A DNA stretch of 64,000 nt from Aquimarina macrocephali JAMB N27 (GTDB lineage Bacteria; Bacteroidota; Bacteroidia; Flavobacteriales; Flavobacteriaceae): positions 62,001-126,000 of the forward strand of contig NZ_JACA01000013.1 in the NCBI RefSeq assembly GCF_000520995.1, written 5' to 3'. The position numbers and the translations under genes were made by a program. Below the pieces are notes generated by a model. It was not told the DNA's origin. It worked only from the letters and a program-made list of their open reading frames with translations, and did no database searches. Positions within the stretch are counted from its first letter, which is position 1; each line of letters starts with the position of its first letter. Below are positions 43,460 to 53,140 of the stretch, in pieces.

Positions 43460-44554
43460 TTATTTCAACAACAAACCTTCTATTTTTTTCAATCGATCCT
43501 CTAATGCTTTATTTACTTTTTGTTGTTCTTTTAATTGTTTTTCCTGTGCAATAGTATACAATGTAAGCTCTTCGATTTTTTCAAGAAGCTTCATATTTAT
43601 AACCCCTAGCTCTACACCATTTTGCTCCATTTCGGTTGCAGAAGGAATATTAGGCAAATGTCCTTTTTCTTTAATATGCTGTTGTACTTCTTCTATAGTT
43701 AACAGATCATACTCTTTAGTAAACACATAATCGGGTGCAGGAACGCTTAGGTCAATTTTTACTTCCTCGGCATGGATTTTTCCCTTTACAGTGAGTTTGG
43801 AGTCTGGATTAGCAGTCCCAATACCAACTGATTCTGTTGTAACATACACTTTTGAATTATCGCTTATCCAACCGTTCGAAATTGTATTTGAATTACCTCC
43901 TGCTAATGATTGAATTTCTGAATCAGTCAATACTCTATTAAATATCATAAACTCATCCATACTTCCTTTAAAATCGCTACCATAAGAATTTCCATTAAGA
44001 GAATATTTTTTTCCTATTCCTAAATGAGTTGACAGTTCAGAAAAACTTTCAGTCATACCTGGGACGCCATTCAAATACCCTGTCATATTCTTATTGGCAT
44101 CAATTGTGAAACAAACCAAAGACCATTTCGCTTGAACTGTTTGATCATACCCTCCTATAACAGTTTTCCAAGTAGGCCCCCAAACTTTTATAGTTTGATC
44201 ATAATACCCTATTCCCATAACATTAGTTGAGCTAGCATTTAGGCTAGATATTAATCTAGTATCATTGACAATCCCATCTGGTTTTATCCAAAATGCAATA
44301 GTCATTTGTGAAAGTTGCGGAGTAAGAATTTGAATGTAATCATCTACACCATCAAAATAATACGCTGTATTTTCTTGTCCATCTTTCCCTATCGTAGATG
44401 TGACATTTCCGAAAACAACACCATTATTAGCCCCTTTAATATCATTCGCATTATTATTAAAAGGCCAATACCCTATTAGAGCATCGTTTGCAGTTTGCGC
44501 AATACCAAGTGTTGACATAAGTACCAAAACAGTACCGAGTAAAAAGTTTTTCAT
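43460..44554 (-). CDS. Secreted LamG-domain protein with tail-fiber-like C-terminal domain
   Basis: From ATG 44554 the protein has 364 residues with signal peptide MKNFLLGTVLVLMSTLGIAQ. Residues ~25-215 are a LamG/concanavalin-like domain (ALIGYWPFNNNANDIKG, TIAFWIKPDG, GSMDEFMIFNRVLTDSEI). Then follows the tail-fiber-like segment usual in Bacteroidota surface proteins (VGIGTANPDSKLTVKGKIHA, KGHLPNIPSATEMEQNG, a coiled coil LLEKIEELTLYTIAQEKQL). It has no T9SS sorting domain. It is probably a surface adhesin. I reject the longer frame, whose extra N-terminus is not signal-like. Confidence 0.85.
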   Translation of the reverse strand: MKNFLLGTVLVLMSTLGIAQTANDALIGYWPFNNNANDIKGANNGVVFGNVTSTIGKDGQENTAYYFDGVDDYIQILTPQLSQMTIAFWIKPDGIVNDTRLISSLNASSTNVMGIGYYDQTIKVWGPTWKTVIGGYDQTVQAKWSLVCFTIDANKNMTGYLNGVPGMTESFSELSTHLGIGKKYSLNGNSYGSDFKGSMDEFMIFNRVLTDSEIQSLAGGNSNTISNGWISDNSKVYVTTESVGIGTANPDSKLTVKGKIHAEEVKIDLSVPAPDYVFTKEYDLLTIEEVQQHIKEKGHLPNIPSATEMEQNGVELGVINMKLLEKIEELTLYTIAQEKQLKEQQKVNKALEDRLKKIEGLLLK

Positions 44555-45063
44555 ATTTTTTGTTATTTCATCATTTTTATAAAATTGTCGATAGAATCTA
44601 ATCAGAAATCTATTTTCTTTGTACATTACAGTAATAAAACCCTCCCATGCCGAGACACGGGAGAATTTTAAGAATTGCAAAAAATCAGCTAATAGCTGAA
44701 AAATAAAGGGGTAACCCTACCCTACATAGTCCAAAATTTCGTCCCGACTTAGTCCTACCCTGATCAGGATTTAAAATTGGATTTGTTATCATTGCAATCA
44801 TTTTATAGTGCAATAATAAAACATGCCAGTTTCGTTTTTCGGGACTGGCAAAAAAAAATCATTTTTTTTTGATATTTTTTTTCTTCTCATAAAAATGATA
44901 AGATCTCTAACCGAGATTCTGCAGAGTATTGAAACTAAAACTATGCATAATTAGGATAGTTTTAACTTTCTTTAAGTACTTCTAATATTCTTAATATGTA
45001 TACCTTTACATGGGTGACAGCACTACTACCCCTGTCTTTTACTATTTTATATTCAACACACAT
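44555..45063. other. Intergenic region between divergent LamG and aminotransferase genes
   Basis: This is 509 nt without a supported gene. It contains a strong hairpin, TGCCAGTTTCG (44824-44834) with CGGGACTGGCA (44840-44850), two G-U pairs, followed by poly-A then poly-T tracts, and a smaller inverted repeat ATTGCA...TGCAAT (from about 44791). Both promoters must lie here. The in-frame extension of the aminotransferase ORF back to 45010 is not supported. Confidence 0.5.
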
Positions 45064-46206
45064 ATGCAACATCAAAAGCACCTCTTTGATCTATCAGATA
45101 ATATCACGTATCTAAATGGAGCTTATATGGCTCCTCAATTAAAATCTGTAACAGAAGTTGGTCTTGCCACTGTTATCCAAAAAGCTAAACCAAATGAAAT
45201 CACACCCGAAGATTTTTTTACCCAGAGAAAGGTATTAAAACAACGTTTTGCCACTTTAGTCAACGCACCTGATTATAGAAACATTGCTATTATACCCTCG
45301 GTATCCTATGGTATTGCTAACGCCGCTAATAACGTCCCTATCCATCCAGGTGATGAAATCATAGTAGTCGATGAGCAGTTTCCCAGTAATGTATATGTCT
45401 GGCAAGAGGTAGCAAAAAAACATAATGCTTCTATAACGGTAATCAAACCTCCAAAAAGTTTTAAAGACCGAGGGGCACTATGGAATCAGAATATCCTGGA
45501 TACGATTACCAAAAAAACTGCTGTTGTAGCGATGCCACATGTGCATTGGGCAGACGGTACGTTATTTGACCTAAAGGCGATACGCGCAAAAACTGAAGAT
45601 GTAAATGCTTTTTTAATTATTGATGGAACGCAAAGTGTGGGAGCCCTTCCTTTTTCTGTTTCAGAAATTAAGCCCGATGCTTTGATTTGTGCAGGATATA
45701 AATGGTTACTTGGTCCCTATTCTACCGGAGTAGCATATTATAGTGATGCTTTTAATGAAGGAACACCTATAGAACATAACTGGATGAACCGTTATAATAG
45801 CGAGGATTTTACTGGATTGACCCAGTATGAAGATCGCTACAAGGAAAAGGCCGCCAGATATTCGGTTGGTGAATCTAGCAACTTTGTATTAACCCCGATG
45901 TTGATTCGCGCTTTAGAACAATTGATCGAGTGGTCACCAGAAGCTATCCAGGAATATTGTAAAACAATCTCTACAACTGCGATACAACATCTTAGAAACT
46001 TAGGTTGTTTTATCGAAGAAGATCATTATAGAGCACATCATCTTTTCGGTATTTATTTACCAGATCATATAGATTTAGAAAGATTAAAAACCAAACTAAA
46101 AGAAGAAAATATCTTTATTTCTTTTCGCGGTAATGCCATACGGGTTTCTTCGAATGTGTATAATTCTGAAACAGATTTTGATCGATTACTAGCACAATTT
46201 GGTTAA
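45064..46206 (+). CDS. PLP-dependent aminotransferase class V-fold enzyme
   Basis: A 380-residue protein from ATG 45064. DNITYLNGAYMAP near the start, VVAMPHVHWADGT, LIIDGTQSVGALPF (PLP-binding Asp and Gln) and the Schiff-base Lys in ICAGYKWLLGPYSTG place it in the class V fold (cysteine desulfurase/selenocysteine lyase-like group). There is no conserved Cys loop typical of SufS, so it may act on another amino acid such as isopenicillin-N-epimerase-like substrates. It is monocistronic, and repeat copy 3 follows. Confidence 0.87.
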   Translation: MQHQKHLFDLSDNITYLNGAYMAPQLKSVTEVGLATVIQKAKPNEITPEDFFTQRKVLKQRFATLVNAPDYRNIAIIPSVSYGIANAANNVPIHPGDEIIVVDEQFPSNVYVWQEVAKKHNASITVIKPPKSFKDRGALWNQNILDTITKKTAVVAMPHVHWADGTLFDLKAIRAKTEDVNAFLIIDGTQSVGALPFSVSEIKPDALICAGYKWLLGPYSTGVAYYSDAFNEGTPIEHNWMNRYNSEDFTGLTQYEDRYKEKAARYSVGESSNFVLTPMLIRALEQLIEWSPEAIQEYCKTISTTAIQHLRNLGCFIEEDHYRAHHLFGIYLPDHIDLERLKTKLKEENIFISFRGNAIRVSSNVYNSETDFDRLLAQFG

Positions 46207-46228
46207 TGTAAGTTAAAACAGTTTTTTG

Positions 46229-46374
46229 GCGTGCCCTTCCGGTCGGGCTATCTGCTATATCTTTTGTTTATAAAAAATCCCCAAACAGTTTTAAACCCGA
46301 ATTATGCATTAGAACACAACAGCTTGAATTGCAAAATATAGCAAACAAAAGGATACCGCTACTATCCCTCACGC
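46229..46374 (+). repeat. Palindromic interspersed repeat, copy 3
   Basis: It begins GCGTGCCCTTCCGG, has GGGCTATCTGCTATATC, a TTTTGTT run, a ~70-nt loop, then CAAAAGGATACCGCTAC and TATCCCTCACGC. The 3' arm matches copy 1 with one difference over CGCTxCTATCCCTCACGC. The loop is unrelated to that of copies 1 and 2. It sits between the aminotransferase gene and mfd. Confidence 0.8.
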
Positions 46375-46453
46375 ATTACAATTTAACATAGAAATTTAAA
46401 ATCCTTTTGCCAGAAATCGAATAGCTCTTATATTTGCTACAAAATATCATTAC

Positions 46454-49400
46454 GTGAGTGCAAATTTAATCTCGCAAATTGTTGCACAGTCTCGGCAATT
46501 GCAGAAACTGGGAGAAGCTATTGCCCAGTCCGAAACAAAAATACATCTGCAAGGTGGTGTTGGATCATCATTATCATTTATTATTCAAAACAGCTTTACC
46601 CAAGCCGAAAAACCATTTCTCTGCATTTTTAATGACAAAGAAGAGGCTGCTTATTACCTCAATGATCTCGAACAATTACTGGGGGATAAAAATGTACTTT
46701 TTTACCCCGGGAGTTATCGTAGACCTTACCAAATTGAAGAAACCGATAATGCAAATGTACTACTAAGAGCCGAAGTGCTTAATCGTATCAATTCTAGGAA
46801 AAAACCAGCATTAATCATCACATATCCCGATTCATTATTCGAAAAAGTAGTCACCCGAAAAGAACTGGAAAAAAATACCTTAAAAATTAATGTTAATGAT
46901 ACCCTTTCTCTTGATTTTATAAATGAAGTATTATTCGAATATCAGTTTCAAAGAGTAGATTTTGTTACTGAGCCAGGAGAATTTTCGGTTCGCGGAGGTA
47001 TTGTAGATGTGTTTTCCTTTAGCAATGACGAGCCCTATAGAATCGAATTTTTCGGCGATGAAGTTGATAGTATTAGAAGTTTTGATGTAGAAACTCAACT
47101 ATCTACAGATCAAATCAAAAAAATCTCTATCATCCCAAATGTTGAGAACAAAGCATTGCAGGAGACCAGAGAGAGTTTCTTAAAATATATTGCCTCAAAA
47201 ACTGTAATTGTCACAAAAGACATCGACCTTCTTTCTGCCAGAATTGATAAGAATTTTGAAAAAGCAGAAGAAGCATTCAAGACACTTTCTAAGGATATCA
47301 AACACGGTACTCCAACAGAGCTTTTTGCTACTTCAGAGAGTATCAAAAAGCAATTATTAGATTTTACATTGATCGAAATTGGTAACCGCCCCATTACCAA
47401 AGCAGATTATGCCATAAAATTTGATACCAAACCACAACCTTCTTTCAATAAACAATTCGATTTACTGATCAAAAACCTGAATGAAAATCATGAAACAGGC
47501 TATAAGAATTATATTTTCTGTGTAAGTGAACAACAGGCAAAGCGTTTTCATGATATTTTTGACGATGCAGATCTTGATGTAAAACAATATGAAACCATTG
47601 TTTTTTCTGCTTTTCAAGGGTTTATTGATCACGACCGTAAAATTGCCTGCTATACCGATCACCAGATATTCGAACGTTACCATAAGTTTAATCTTAAAAA
47701 TGGATATGCCAAGAAACAGGCGATCACTCTAAAAGAACTTACTAATCTGGATGTAGGTGATTATGTAACTCATATCGATCATGGGATTGGTAAATTTGGT
47801 GGATTACAAAAGATAGATGTAGAAGGCAAAAAACAAGAAGCTATCAAACTAATCTATGGAGAAAGAGATGTACTATATCTAAGTATTCATTCGCTTCATA
47901 AAATTTCAAAGTTTAATGGTAAAGATGGTAAACCTCCACAACTATACAAATTAGGTTCTAAAGCCTGGAAAACGCTTAAGCAAAAGACCAAAGCTCGGGT
48001 AAAGCATATTGCCTTTAATTTGATTCAGCTATATGCTAAACGGAAACTGCAAAAAGGATTTCAGTACAATCCAGATAGTTATTTACAACATGAGTTGGAA
48101 GCTTCTTTTATATATGAAGATACCCCCGATCAAAGTACTGCTACAGAAGCAGTAAAAGCTGATATGGAAAGTGAACGCCCAATGGACCGTCTTATTTGTG
48201 GAGATGTTGGTTTTGGTAAAACCGAAGTCGCTATTCGGGCAGCATTTAAAGCTGTTGATAACGGGAAACAAGTAGCTATTTTGGTACCAACTACAATTCT
48301 TGCTTTTCAGCATGCAAAAACTTTTAGAGAACGTCTTAAAGATTTCCCGGTAACTGTAGAATATATAAATCGTTTCCGCTCGGCAAAACAAAAAAGAGAG
48401 ACCCTCGAAGATCTAGCCGTAGGTAAAGTAGATATCATTATTGGGACTCATCAACTGGTTAACAAAAATGTAAAATTTAAAGATCTCGGATTATTAGTTA
48501 TTGACGAAGAGCAAAAATTTGGGGTATCGGTAAAAGATAAACTCAAGACCATAAAAGAAAATGTAGATACTTTAACTTTAACCGCTACACCAATCCCAAG
48601 AACCTTACAGTTTAGCCTTATGGCAGCACGAGATTTATCAACCATTACCACTCCCCCTCCCAATCGTTACCCTATTGAGACCAATGTGATACGGTTTAGT
48701 GAAGAAACAATACGAGATGCCGTAAGTTATGAAATCCAGCGAGGTGGCCAGGTGTTTTTTATTCATAACCGAATCGAAAATATTAAGGAAGTTGCGGGAA
48801 TGGTACAACGATTAGTTCCGGATGCTAAGGTAGGTGTAGGCCATGGGCAAATGGAAGGAAAAAAACTAGAAAGTCTTATGCTTTCTTTTATGAACGGAGA
48901 GTTTGATGTTTTGATCTCTACCACTATTGTAGAAAGTGGATTAGATGTCCCAAACGCAAATACCATTTTTATCAATAATGCCAATAATTTTGGGCTTTCT
49001 GATTTACATCAGATGCGAGGGCGTGTAGGTCGAAGTAATAAAAAAGCATTTTGTTATTTTATCACTCCTCCTTATTCTGCCATGACCGATGATGCTCGTA
49101 AACGTATTACAGCACTAGAGCAATTCTCAGAACTAGGAAGTGGTTTTAATATTGCCATGAAAGATCTCGAAATTCGTGGAGCAGGAGATTTGTTAGGAGG
49201 AGAACAGAGTGGATTTATCAATGAAATTGGTTTCGAAACATACCAAAAAATCCTTAATGAAGCCATCGAAGAACTCAAAGAAAACGAGTTTGCAGAATTA
49301 TATAAAGAAGAAGCAACAGACAAAGTATATCTAAAAGACACACAGATCGATACCGACTTCGAGTTGTTATTCCCTGATGATTACATCAATAATATTGCCG

Positions 49401-49813
49401 AACGACTTAGCTTATATACCGAACTTAATGGGATCAAAGAAGAATCAGACTTGCAGGAGTACGAAAAACGATTAGTAGATCGTTTTGGTGAATTACCGGA
49501 TCAGGCAATAGATTTATTAAATTCGGTTAGAATAAAATGGATAGCTACATCTATTGGGTTAGAAAAAATTATCATGAAACAAAATAAGTTGATTGGCTAT
49601 TTTATTAGTGATCAACAATCTGGTTTTTATCAAAGTCCGGCATTTACATATGTATTACAATTTGTACAACAGAACCCTGGGATTTGTAAAATGAAAGAAA
49701 AGAACACTAGAAACGGGTTACGCTTATTATTAACTTTTGAAAATGTTATCACTGTAGATAAAGCACTGCAAGTATTGCGACCGTTACAACCTAAGATTGA
49801 TATTGAAGCGTAA
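46454..49813 (+). CDS. mfd: Transcription-repair coupling factor
   Basis: A 1119-residue Mfd that removes stalled RNA polymerase and recruits UvrA. In order: the UvrB-like N-terminal module (residues ~1-320, RVDFVTEPGEFSVRGGIVDV), the CarD-like RNA polymerase interaction domain (~430-500, GDYVTHIDHGIGKFGG), then the RecG-like helicase with Walker A Lys589 in GDVGFGKTE, DEEQKFGV, and ESGLDVPNANTIF with QMRGRVGRS. A C-terminal TRCF domain ends the protein. The start is GTG at 46454. No ATG fits, as the UvrB-like module begins at once. Confidence 0.97.
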   Translation: MSANLISQIVAQSRQLQKLGEAIAQSETKIHLQGGVGSSLSFIIQNSFTQAEKPFLCIFNDKEEAAYYLNDLEQLLGDKNVLFYPGSYRRPYQIEETDNANVLLRAEVLNRINSRKKPALIITYPDSLFEKVVTRKELEKNTLKINVNDTLSLDFINEVLFEYQFQRVDFVTEPGEFSVRGGIVDVFSFSNDEPYRIEFFGDEVDSIRSFDVETQLSTDQIKKISIIPNVENKALQETRESFLKYIASKTVIVTKDIDLLSARIDKNFEKAEEAFKTLSKDIKHGTPTELFATSESIKKQLLDFTLIEIGNRPITKADYAIKFDTKPQPSFNKQFDLLIKNLNENHETGYKNYIFCVSEQQAKRFHDIFDDADLDVKQYETIVFSAFQGFIDHDRKIACYTDHQIFERYHKFNLKNGYAKKQAITLKELTNLDVGDYVTHIDHGIGKFGGLQKIDVEGKKQEAIKLIYGERDVLYLSIHSLHKISKFNGKDGKPPQLYKLGSKAWKTLKQKTKARVKHIAFNLIQLYAKRKLQKGFQYNPDSYLQHELEASFIYEDTPDQSTATEAVKADMESERPMDRLICGDVGFGKTEVAIRAAFKAVDNGKQVAILVPTTILAFQHAKTFRERLKDFPVTVEYINRFRSAKQKRETLEDLAVGKVDIIIGTHQLVNKNVKFKDLGLLVIDEEQKFGVSVKDKLKTIKENVDTLTLTATPIPRTLQFSLMAARDLSTITTPPPNRYPIETNVIRFSEETIRDAVSYEIQRGGQVFFIHNRIENIKEVAGMVQRLVPDAKVGVGHGQMEGKKLESLMLSFMNGEFDVLISTTIVESGLDVPNANTIFINNANNFGLSDLHQMRGRVGRSNKKAFCYFITPPYSAMTDDARKRITALEQFSELGSGFNIAMKDLEIRGAGDLLGGEQSGFINEIGFETYQKILNEAIEELKENEFAELYKEEATDKVYLKDTQIDTDFELLFPDDYINNIAERLSLYTELNGIKEESDLQEYEKRLVDRFGELPDQAIDLLNSVRIKWIATSIGLEKIIMKQNKLIGYFISDQQSGFYQSPAFTYVLQFVQQNPGICKMKEKNTRNGLRLLLTFENVITVDKALQVLRPLQPKIDIEA

Positions 49814-49820
49814 TGACAAT

Positions 49821-49866
49821 AAATAACATGAGTTCGATGTAATTTTCTGTCGAACTCATGTTATTT
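49821..49866 (+). terminator. Strong terminator of mfd, bidirectional
   Basis: Perfect 17-bp arms (AAATAACATGAGTTCGA at 49821-49837; TCGAACTCATGTTATTT at 49850-49866) with a 12-nt loop lie between convergent mfd and the lipoprotein gene. The arm core TGAGTTCGATGTAA resembles the outer arm of the palindromic element at 24585. Confidence 0.88.
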
Positions 49867-49891
49867 AAAAGTATCAAAAGGTTTGACAAAA

Positions 49892-51262
49892 CTAATAATT
49901 ATAGTTTTGAAGCTCCTTAATCATTTTTTCAAAATCTTCATTCTTTTTAAAAGACTTGTTGTAATCAGGATTTTTAAAAGTCAATGATTCTGTAAACTTC
50001 GTATCGCCATTTTCAGAAGAGTTCACATCTACGAAAAAATTTTCATAAGTAAAACCGTTTGAAAAAATGGTCTCTTCATATTCCAAATCTTCTACCTTAA
50101 AATGAGAATAGAGATCAAAAAACTCCTGTGGTAGTTTTGGCGTAGTTTGATATACATGTTCATTACTTTGGAAACTCCAACTATCATAACGAAATTTTTT
50201 CTCTACAAAATCGCTTATTCGATGTGACCACCTTGATAATTTTGAACTATATTTTTGATTCCCTGTAAACTCAAAAGCGTTTATAGAACTATTGATTAGT
50301 TTGAAATCAGTATTGTACGGCAAAATAGTTACAGTCTCAAGCTTAGGAGATTTTCTTGTATAGGAATAACTATAGTTTTCTACAGTATTCGATGTATGTA
50401 TATTAATAGAAAAATTATAAAAACTCTCTAAGACACCAAAATTAGACGCTGCCTCGGTTTCAATTTTGCTAAACCAAGTTGTTGAAAATCTTTCTTCTGG
50501 CGCAAGATTAGCACTCAAATCTTTAGAATAAGTATTACCGTCATTTGGTAAATTAATAGGAATATACGAATCGAATTCTTTTAGTTCACTTCCATCAACA
50601 ATAATTTCTTGTTGATCTTGTACTTTATCGATAAAAAAATATTTTGATTTTTCTGACTCAAAATGGACAGTAATTAAAAATTTATTCTGGTTCTCATTGA
50701 ATGAAATAGGATCATAATCTATTGAGTTGGCAGTTTCAGAAGAGGAACTGCTAATACCACCTTGGGTTGACGATATCTGAACGCTATTATGTCCGCTAAT
50801 ATTTTGAATTTTCAAGGAGAAACTTTTCGAACCCTTGTTTGTTCCTTCTCTGTTAGTGATTACACTACTAGTATCAAAACCTTCAAAATTCCAGATTGTT
50901 CCTTTTTTAATATTAAAAAACGATCTCAAAAAATTAACTTGTGAAGACTCTCTGTTTCTGTGCATAAATCTAGAAACTGTAAAAGATTCTTTTTCTTCTC
51001 CTCTTTTTGCTTTAAAAACGTATTCTTTATTATTTTCTATTTGGGTGTGAGCCAAAACATTTCCCTCGTTATCATTAAGAATAAGGTAACCCGAATTCAC
51101 TATTTCACCAATATAAAATTCATTTACCTTTAAAGTAAAATAAGTAATACTGTCATTTACAGGATCGGTTTCGTTATTTGTATCTGAATTAAGTACTGGT
51201 TCATCATCTTTTGAACAACTAATGGTAATGACCAGTAAAGCTAAAAATAATAATTTTTTCAT
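49892..51262 (-). CDS. Lipoprotein of unknown function
   Basis: A 456-residue protein with a lipobox (MKKLLFLALLVITISCSKDD, lipid Cys16). The following SKDDEP (Asp after the Cys) is typical of Bacteroidota surface-exposed lipoproteins. The rest is beta-rich with many Ser/Asn residues (SSTQGGISSSSSETANSIDY) and a Tyr/Phe-rich C-terminus (FFDLYSHFKVEDLEYEETIF). No named family is recognised. It is a single gene, convergent with mfd. Confidence 0.75.
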   Translation of the reverse strand: MKKLLFLALLVITISCSKDDEPVLNSDTNNETDPVNDSITYFTLKVNEFYIGEIVNSGYLILNDNEGNVLAHTQIENNKEYVFKAKRGEEKESFTVSRFMHRNRESSQVNFLRSFFNIKKGTIWNFEGFDTSSVITNREGTNKGSKSFSLKIQNISGHNSVQISSTQGGISSSSSETANSIDYDPISFNENQNKFLITVHFESEKSKYFFIDKVQDQQEIIVDGSELKEFDSYIPINLPNDGNTYSKDLSANLAPEERFSTTWFSKIETEAASNFGVLESFYNFSINIHTSNTVENYSYSYTRKSPKLETVTILPYNTDFKLINSSINAFEFTGNQKYSSKLSRWSHRISDFVEKKFRYDSWSFQSNEHVYQTTPKLPQEFFDLYSHFKVEDLEYEETIFSNGFTYENFFVDVNSSENGDTKFTESLTFKNPDYNKSFKKNEDFEKMIKELQNYNY

Positions 51263-51500
51263 GATATTGTTTTCTATGGTAAAACACCTTTGGAATATAA
51301 ATGTCTTAACATAGATAAATGTTACTCTGTTTTATGGAAATCTAAAATTTCTGTACTGATTTTATATTTTTTTAATCCAAAAACCATTCGCCGACAAAAA
51401 ACAACACTTTAACGACAGTTTTAATGTGTTTTATCGACAAATACCTTTTAACGAGGTATATATTTTTTAATTTTATCATAATAATAAACCAACATTGATT

Positions 51501-51821
51501 ATGAACGTAAGAGAAGAATTTAGTTTTTTAAAAGATCCCTGGAAACAATTACAAAAGATAAATAATCGAGTTAATCAATTGATAGATGATCTTAATACTA
51601 ATAAACTGTATGCAATAAATTATTCAAACCTAAAGAGAAGGTTTACAGAAGAAATAGAAAATTACAAAAACAATCCAGAATTGATCGATATAGAAGAATT
51701 TTCTATGAATTATTCTTTTGGGTATCATTGCTTTAACAATATTGATGATGTATACAGTAAAGAAGCAATGTACATCGAAGTTAAAAGTTATCTAAGGACA
51801 CTAAAAATAAGAATAGCTTAG
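51501..51821 (+). CDS. Small hypothetical protein
   Basis: A 106-residue soluble protein from ATG 51501 (MNVREEFSFLKDPWKQLQKI), helical and charged, with one aromatic-rich stretch (FSMNYSFGYHCFNNIDDVYS). There is no signal peptide, membrane helix or known family. The codon use looks like that of its neighbours. It stands alone. The function is unknown. Confidence 0.6.
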   Translation: MNVREEFSFLKDPWKQLQKINNRVNQLIDDLNTNKLYAINYSNLKRRFTEEIENYKNNPELIDIEEFSMNYSFGYHCFNNIDDVYSKEAMYIEVKSYLRTLKIRIA

Positions 51822-52205
51822 TATTTCTTAAACGTTCTTAATCTGTATTCAAAATCAATCAATAATTTACATAACCACCAATGCCTTATCATCATCACCA
51901 ATAATTAATACACTTTCCTAAAACATACAGGAATTACTATTAGCATAACTGCCACTACCTCCAACCTTAAAAGTGTTGAAAAACACAAGTATATTATCTA
52001 TAAAAAGTAATTTCTAAAAAAATTCATAACACATTCAATAGAATAATCCCTATATTTCGAATTCTGTAAATTCTTTCACAAACCCTTGAAAAGTATTGCT
52101 ATACTTGGATTGTCGGGCTAATGACGGGTGAAATACGAACCAAAAAATTTGAGAACCTATTTCTGAGAACTAATATTGCTGAACAAAATGAAAATTAATC
52201 AAATC
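51822..52205. other. Intergenic region upstream of the XRE regulator
   Basis: 384 nt, AT-rich. I see no RNA gene, strong hairpin or repeat. A possible promoter is TATACTTGG near 52099, with TTG about 10 nt before it, but this is weak. The open codons from TTG 52176 are probably untranslated leader. Confidence 0.4.
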
Positions 52206-53048
52206 ATGAAACAGCCAGAATTAGGTCAGAAAATTTCTGAACTCAGAAAATCTAAAGGACTTACCCAAGAAGAACTGGTAGAACAATGTAATATTAGTGT
52301 TCGCACGATCCAACGTATTGAAGCCGGGGAAGTAATCCCCAGAAGCTATACGATAAAGACAATTCTATCTGCTATGGATTATGATCTCGAGAAAATCCAA
52401 ATGGAAGATTCCAGAGTTGCTAAAGAGTTTAAAAAATTATTTCTTCTCGATGTAGATGATAGCAAAGAAGTTAGTTTTCTAGTCAAACAACTTTCTATCG
52501 CATGGATCAGTGGGATTGTATATTTCATTCTTGGATTTGCAGAAATCGCTGTAGATTATTATCGGTATACCGAAGATGAAATGGTTACAAATGATATTGT
52601 CTATATTCTATTAAAAATAAGCATATTAACTTCAATTATTCTATTTACTAGAGGATTCATCCTTACCGGAAAGATTTTCAAAAACTATCTATTACGGATT
52701 ACTGCATTCATTTTTATTTTTATTGGAGTATTATTTTATATCTATGATATTCTATCCCTATATATTGTTGATTTTAATTATCAGTTCGTTCTTGGAGCCG
52801 AAGCAGTGACCTACGGTGTTATTGGGATATTATTTGGGATATCGGTGTTACGTCTGCAAAATGGATTAGGGACACTCGCTATTGTAACCGGTGTTTTTGA
52901 GATTATTACGTATAGTTTTATGGTTACCATTATTTTATCTCTTGTTGGAGTAGTTTTACTTACTCCTACCATTATTCTAGAAATCATAGTGCTTTACAAA
53001 GTTTCTCAAATGCTAAAAGCTAAGCAAAAAGAAATTACACCTGATTAA
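52206..53048 (+). CDS. XRE-type helix-turn-helix regulator with membrane domain
   Basis: A 280-residue protein starting MKQPELGQKISELRKSKG. The Cro/C1-type HTH spans residues ~5-60 (LTQEELVEQCNISVRTIQRI, then EAGEVIPRSYTIKTIL). Seven or so hydrophobic segments fill residues ~95-270 (ISGIVYFILGFAEIAVDYY, AFIFIFIGVLFYIYDIL). It is thus a membrane-tethered DNA-binding protein, possibly sensing envelope or metabolite state. An ATG six codons upstream (52188) is possible. A beta-lactamase-like hydrolase gene follows after 92 nt on the same strand, a candidate target. Confidence 0.85.
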   Translation: MKQPELGQKISELRKSKGLTQEELVEQCNISVRTIQRIEAGEVIPRSYTIKTILSAMDYDLEKIQMEDSRVAKEFKKLFLLDVDDSKEVSFLVKQLSIAWISGIVYFILGFAEIAVDYYRYTEDEMVTNDIVYILLKISILTSIILFTRGFILTGKIFKNYLLRITAFIFIFIGVLFYIYDILSLYIVDFNYQFVLGAEAVTYGVIGILFGISVLRLQNGLGTLAIVTGVFEIITYSFMVTIILSLVGVVLLTPTIILEIIVLYKVSQMLKAKQKEITPD

Positions 53049-53140
53049 TTCTTAAAAACACTCTCTAAATATTTTATACAATCATCGAATAGTAATTCAA
53101 TGACAGAAATTCCTATATCAAATTTTAAATAAATATCAGT

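Noticed and set aside
46207..46453. Tandem or direct repeats as an origin or attachment site near mfd
   Set aside because: The structure is explained by repeat copy 3. No DnaA-box cluster or att-like duplication was found.
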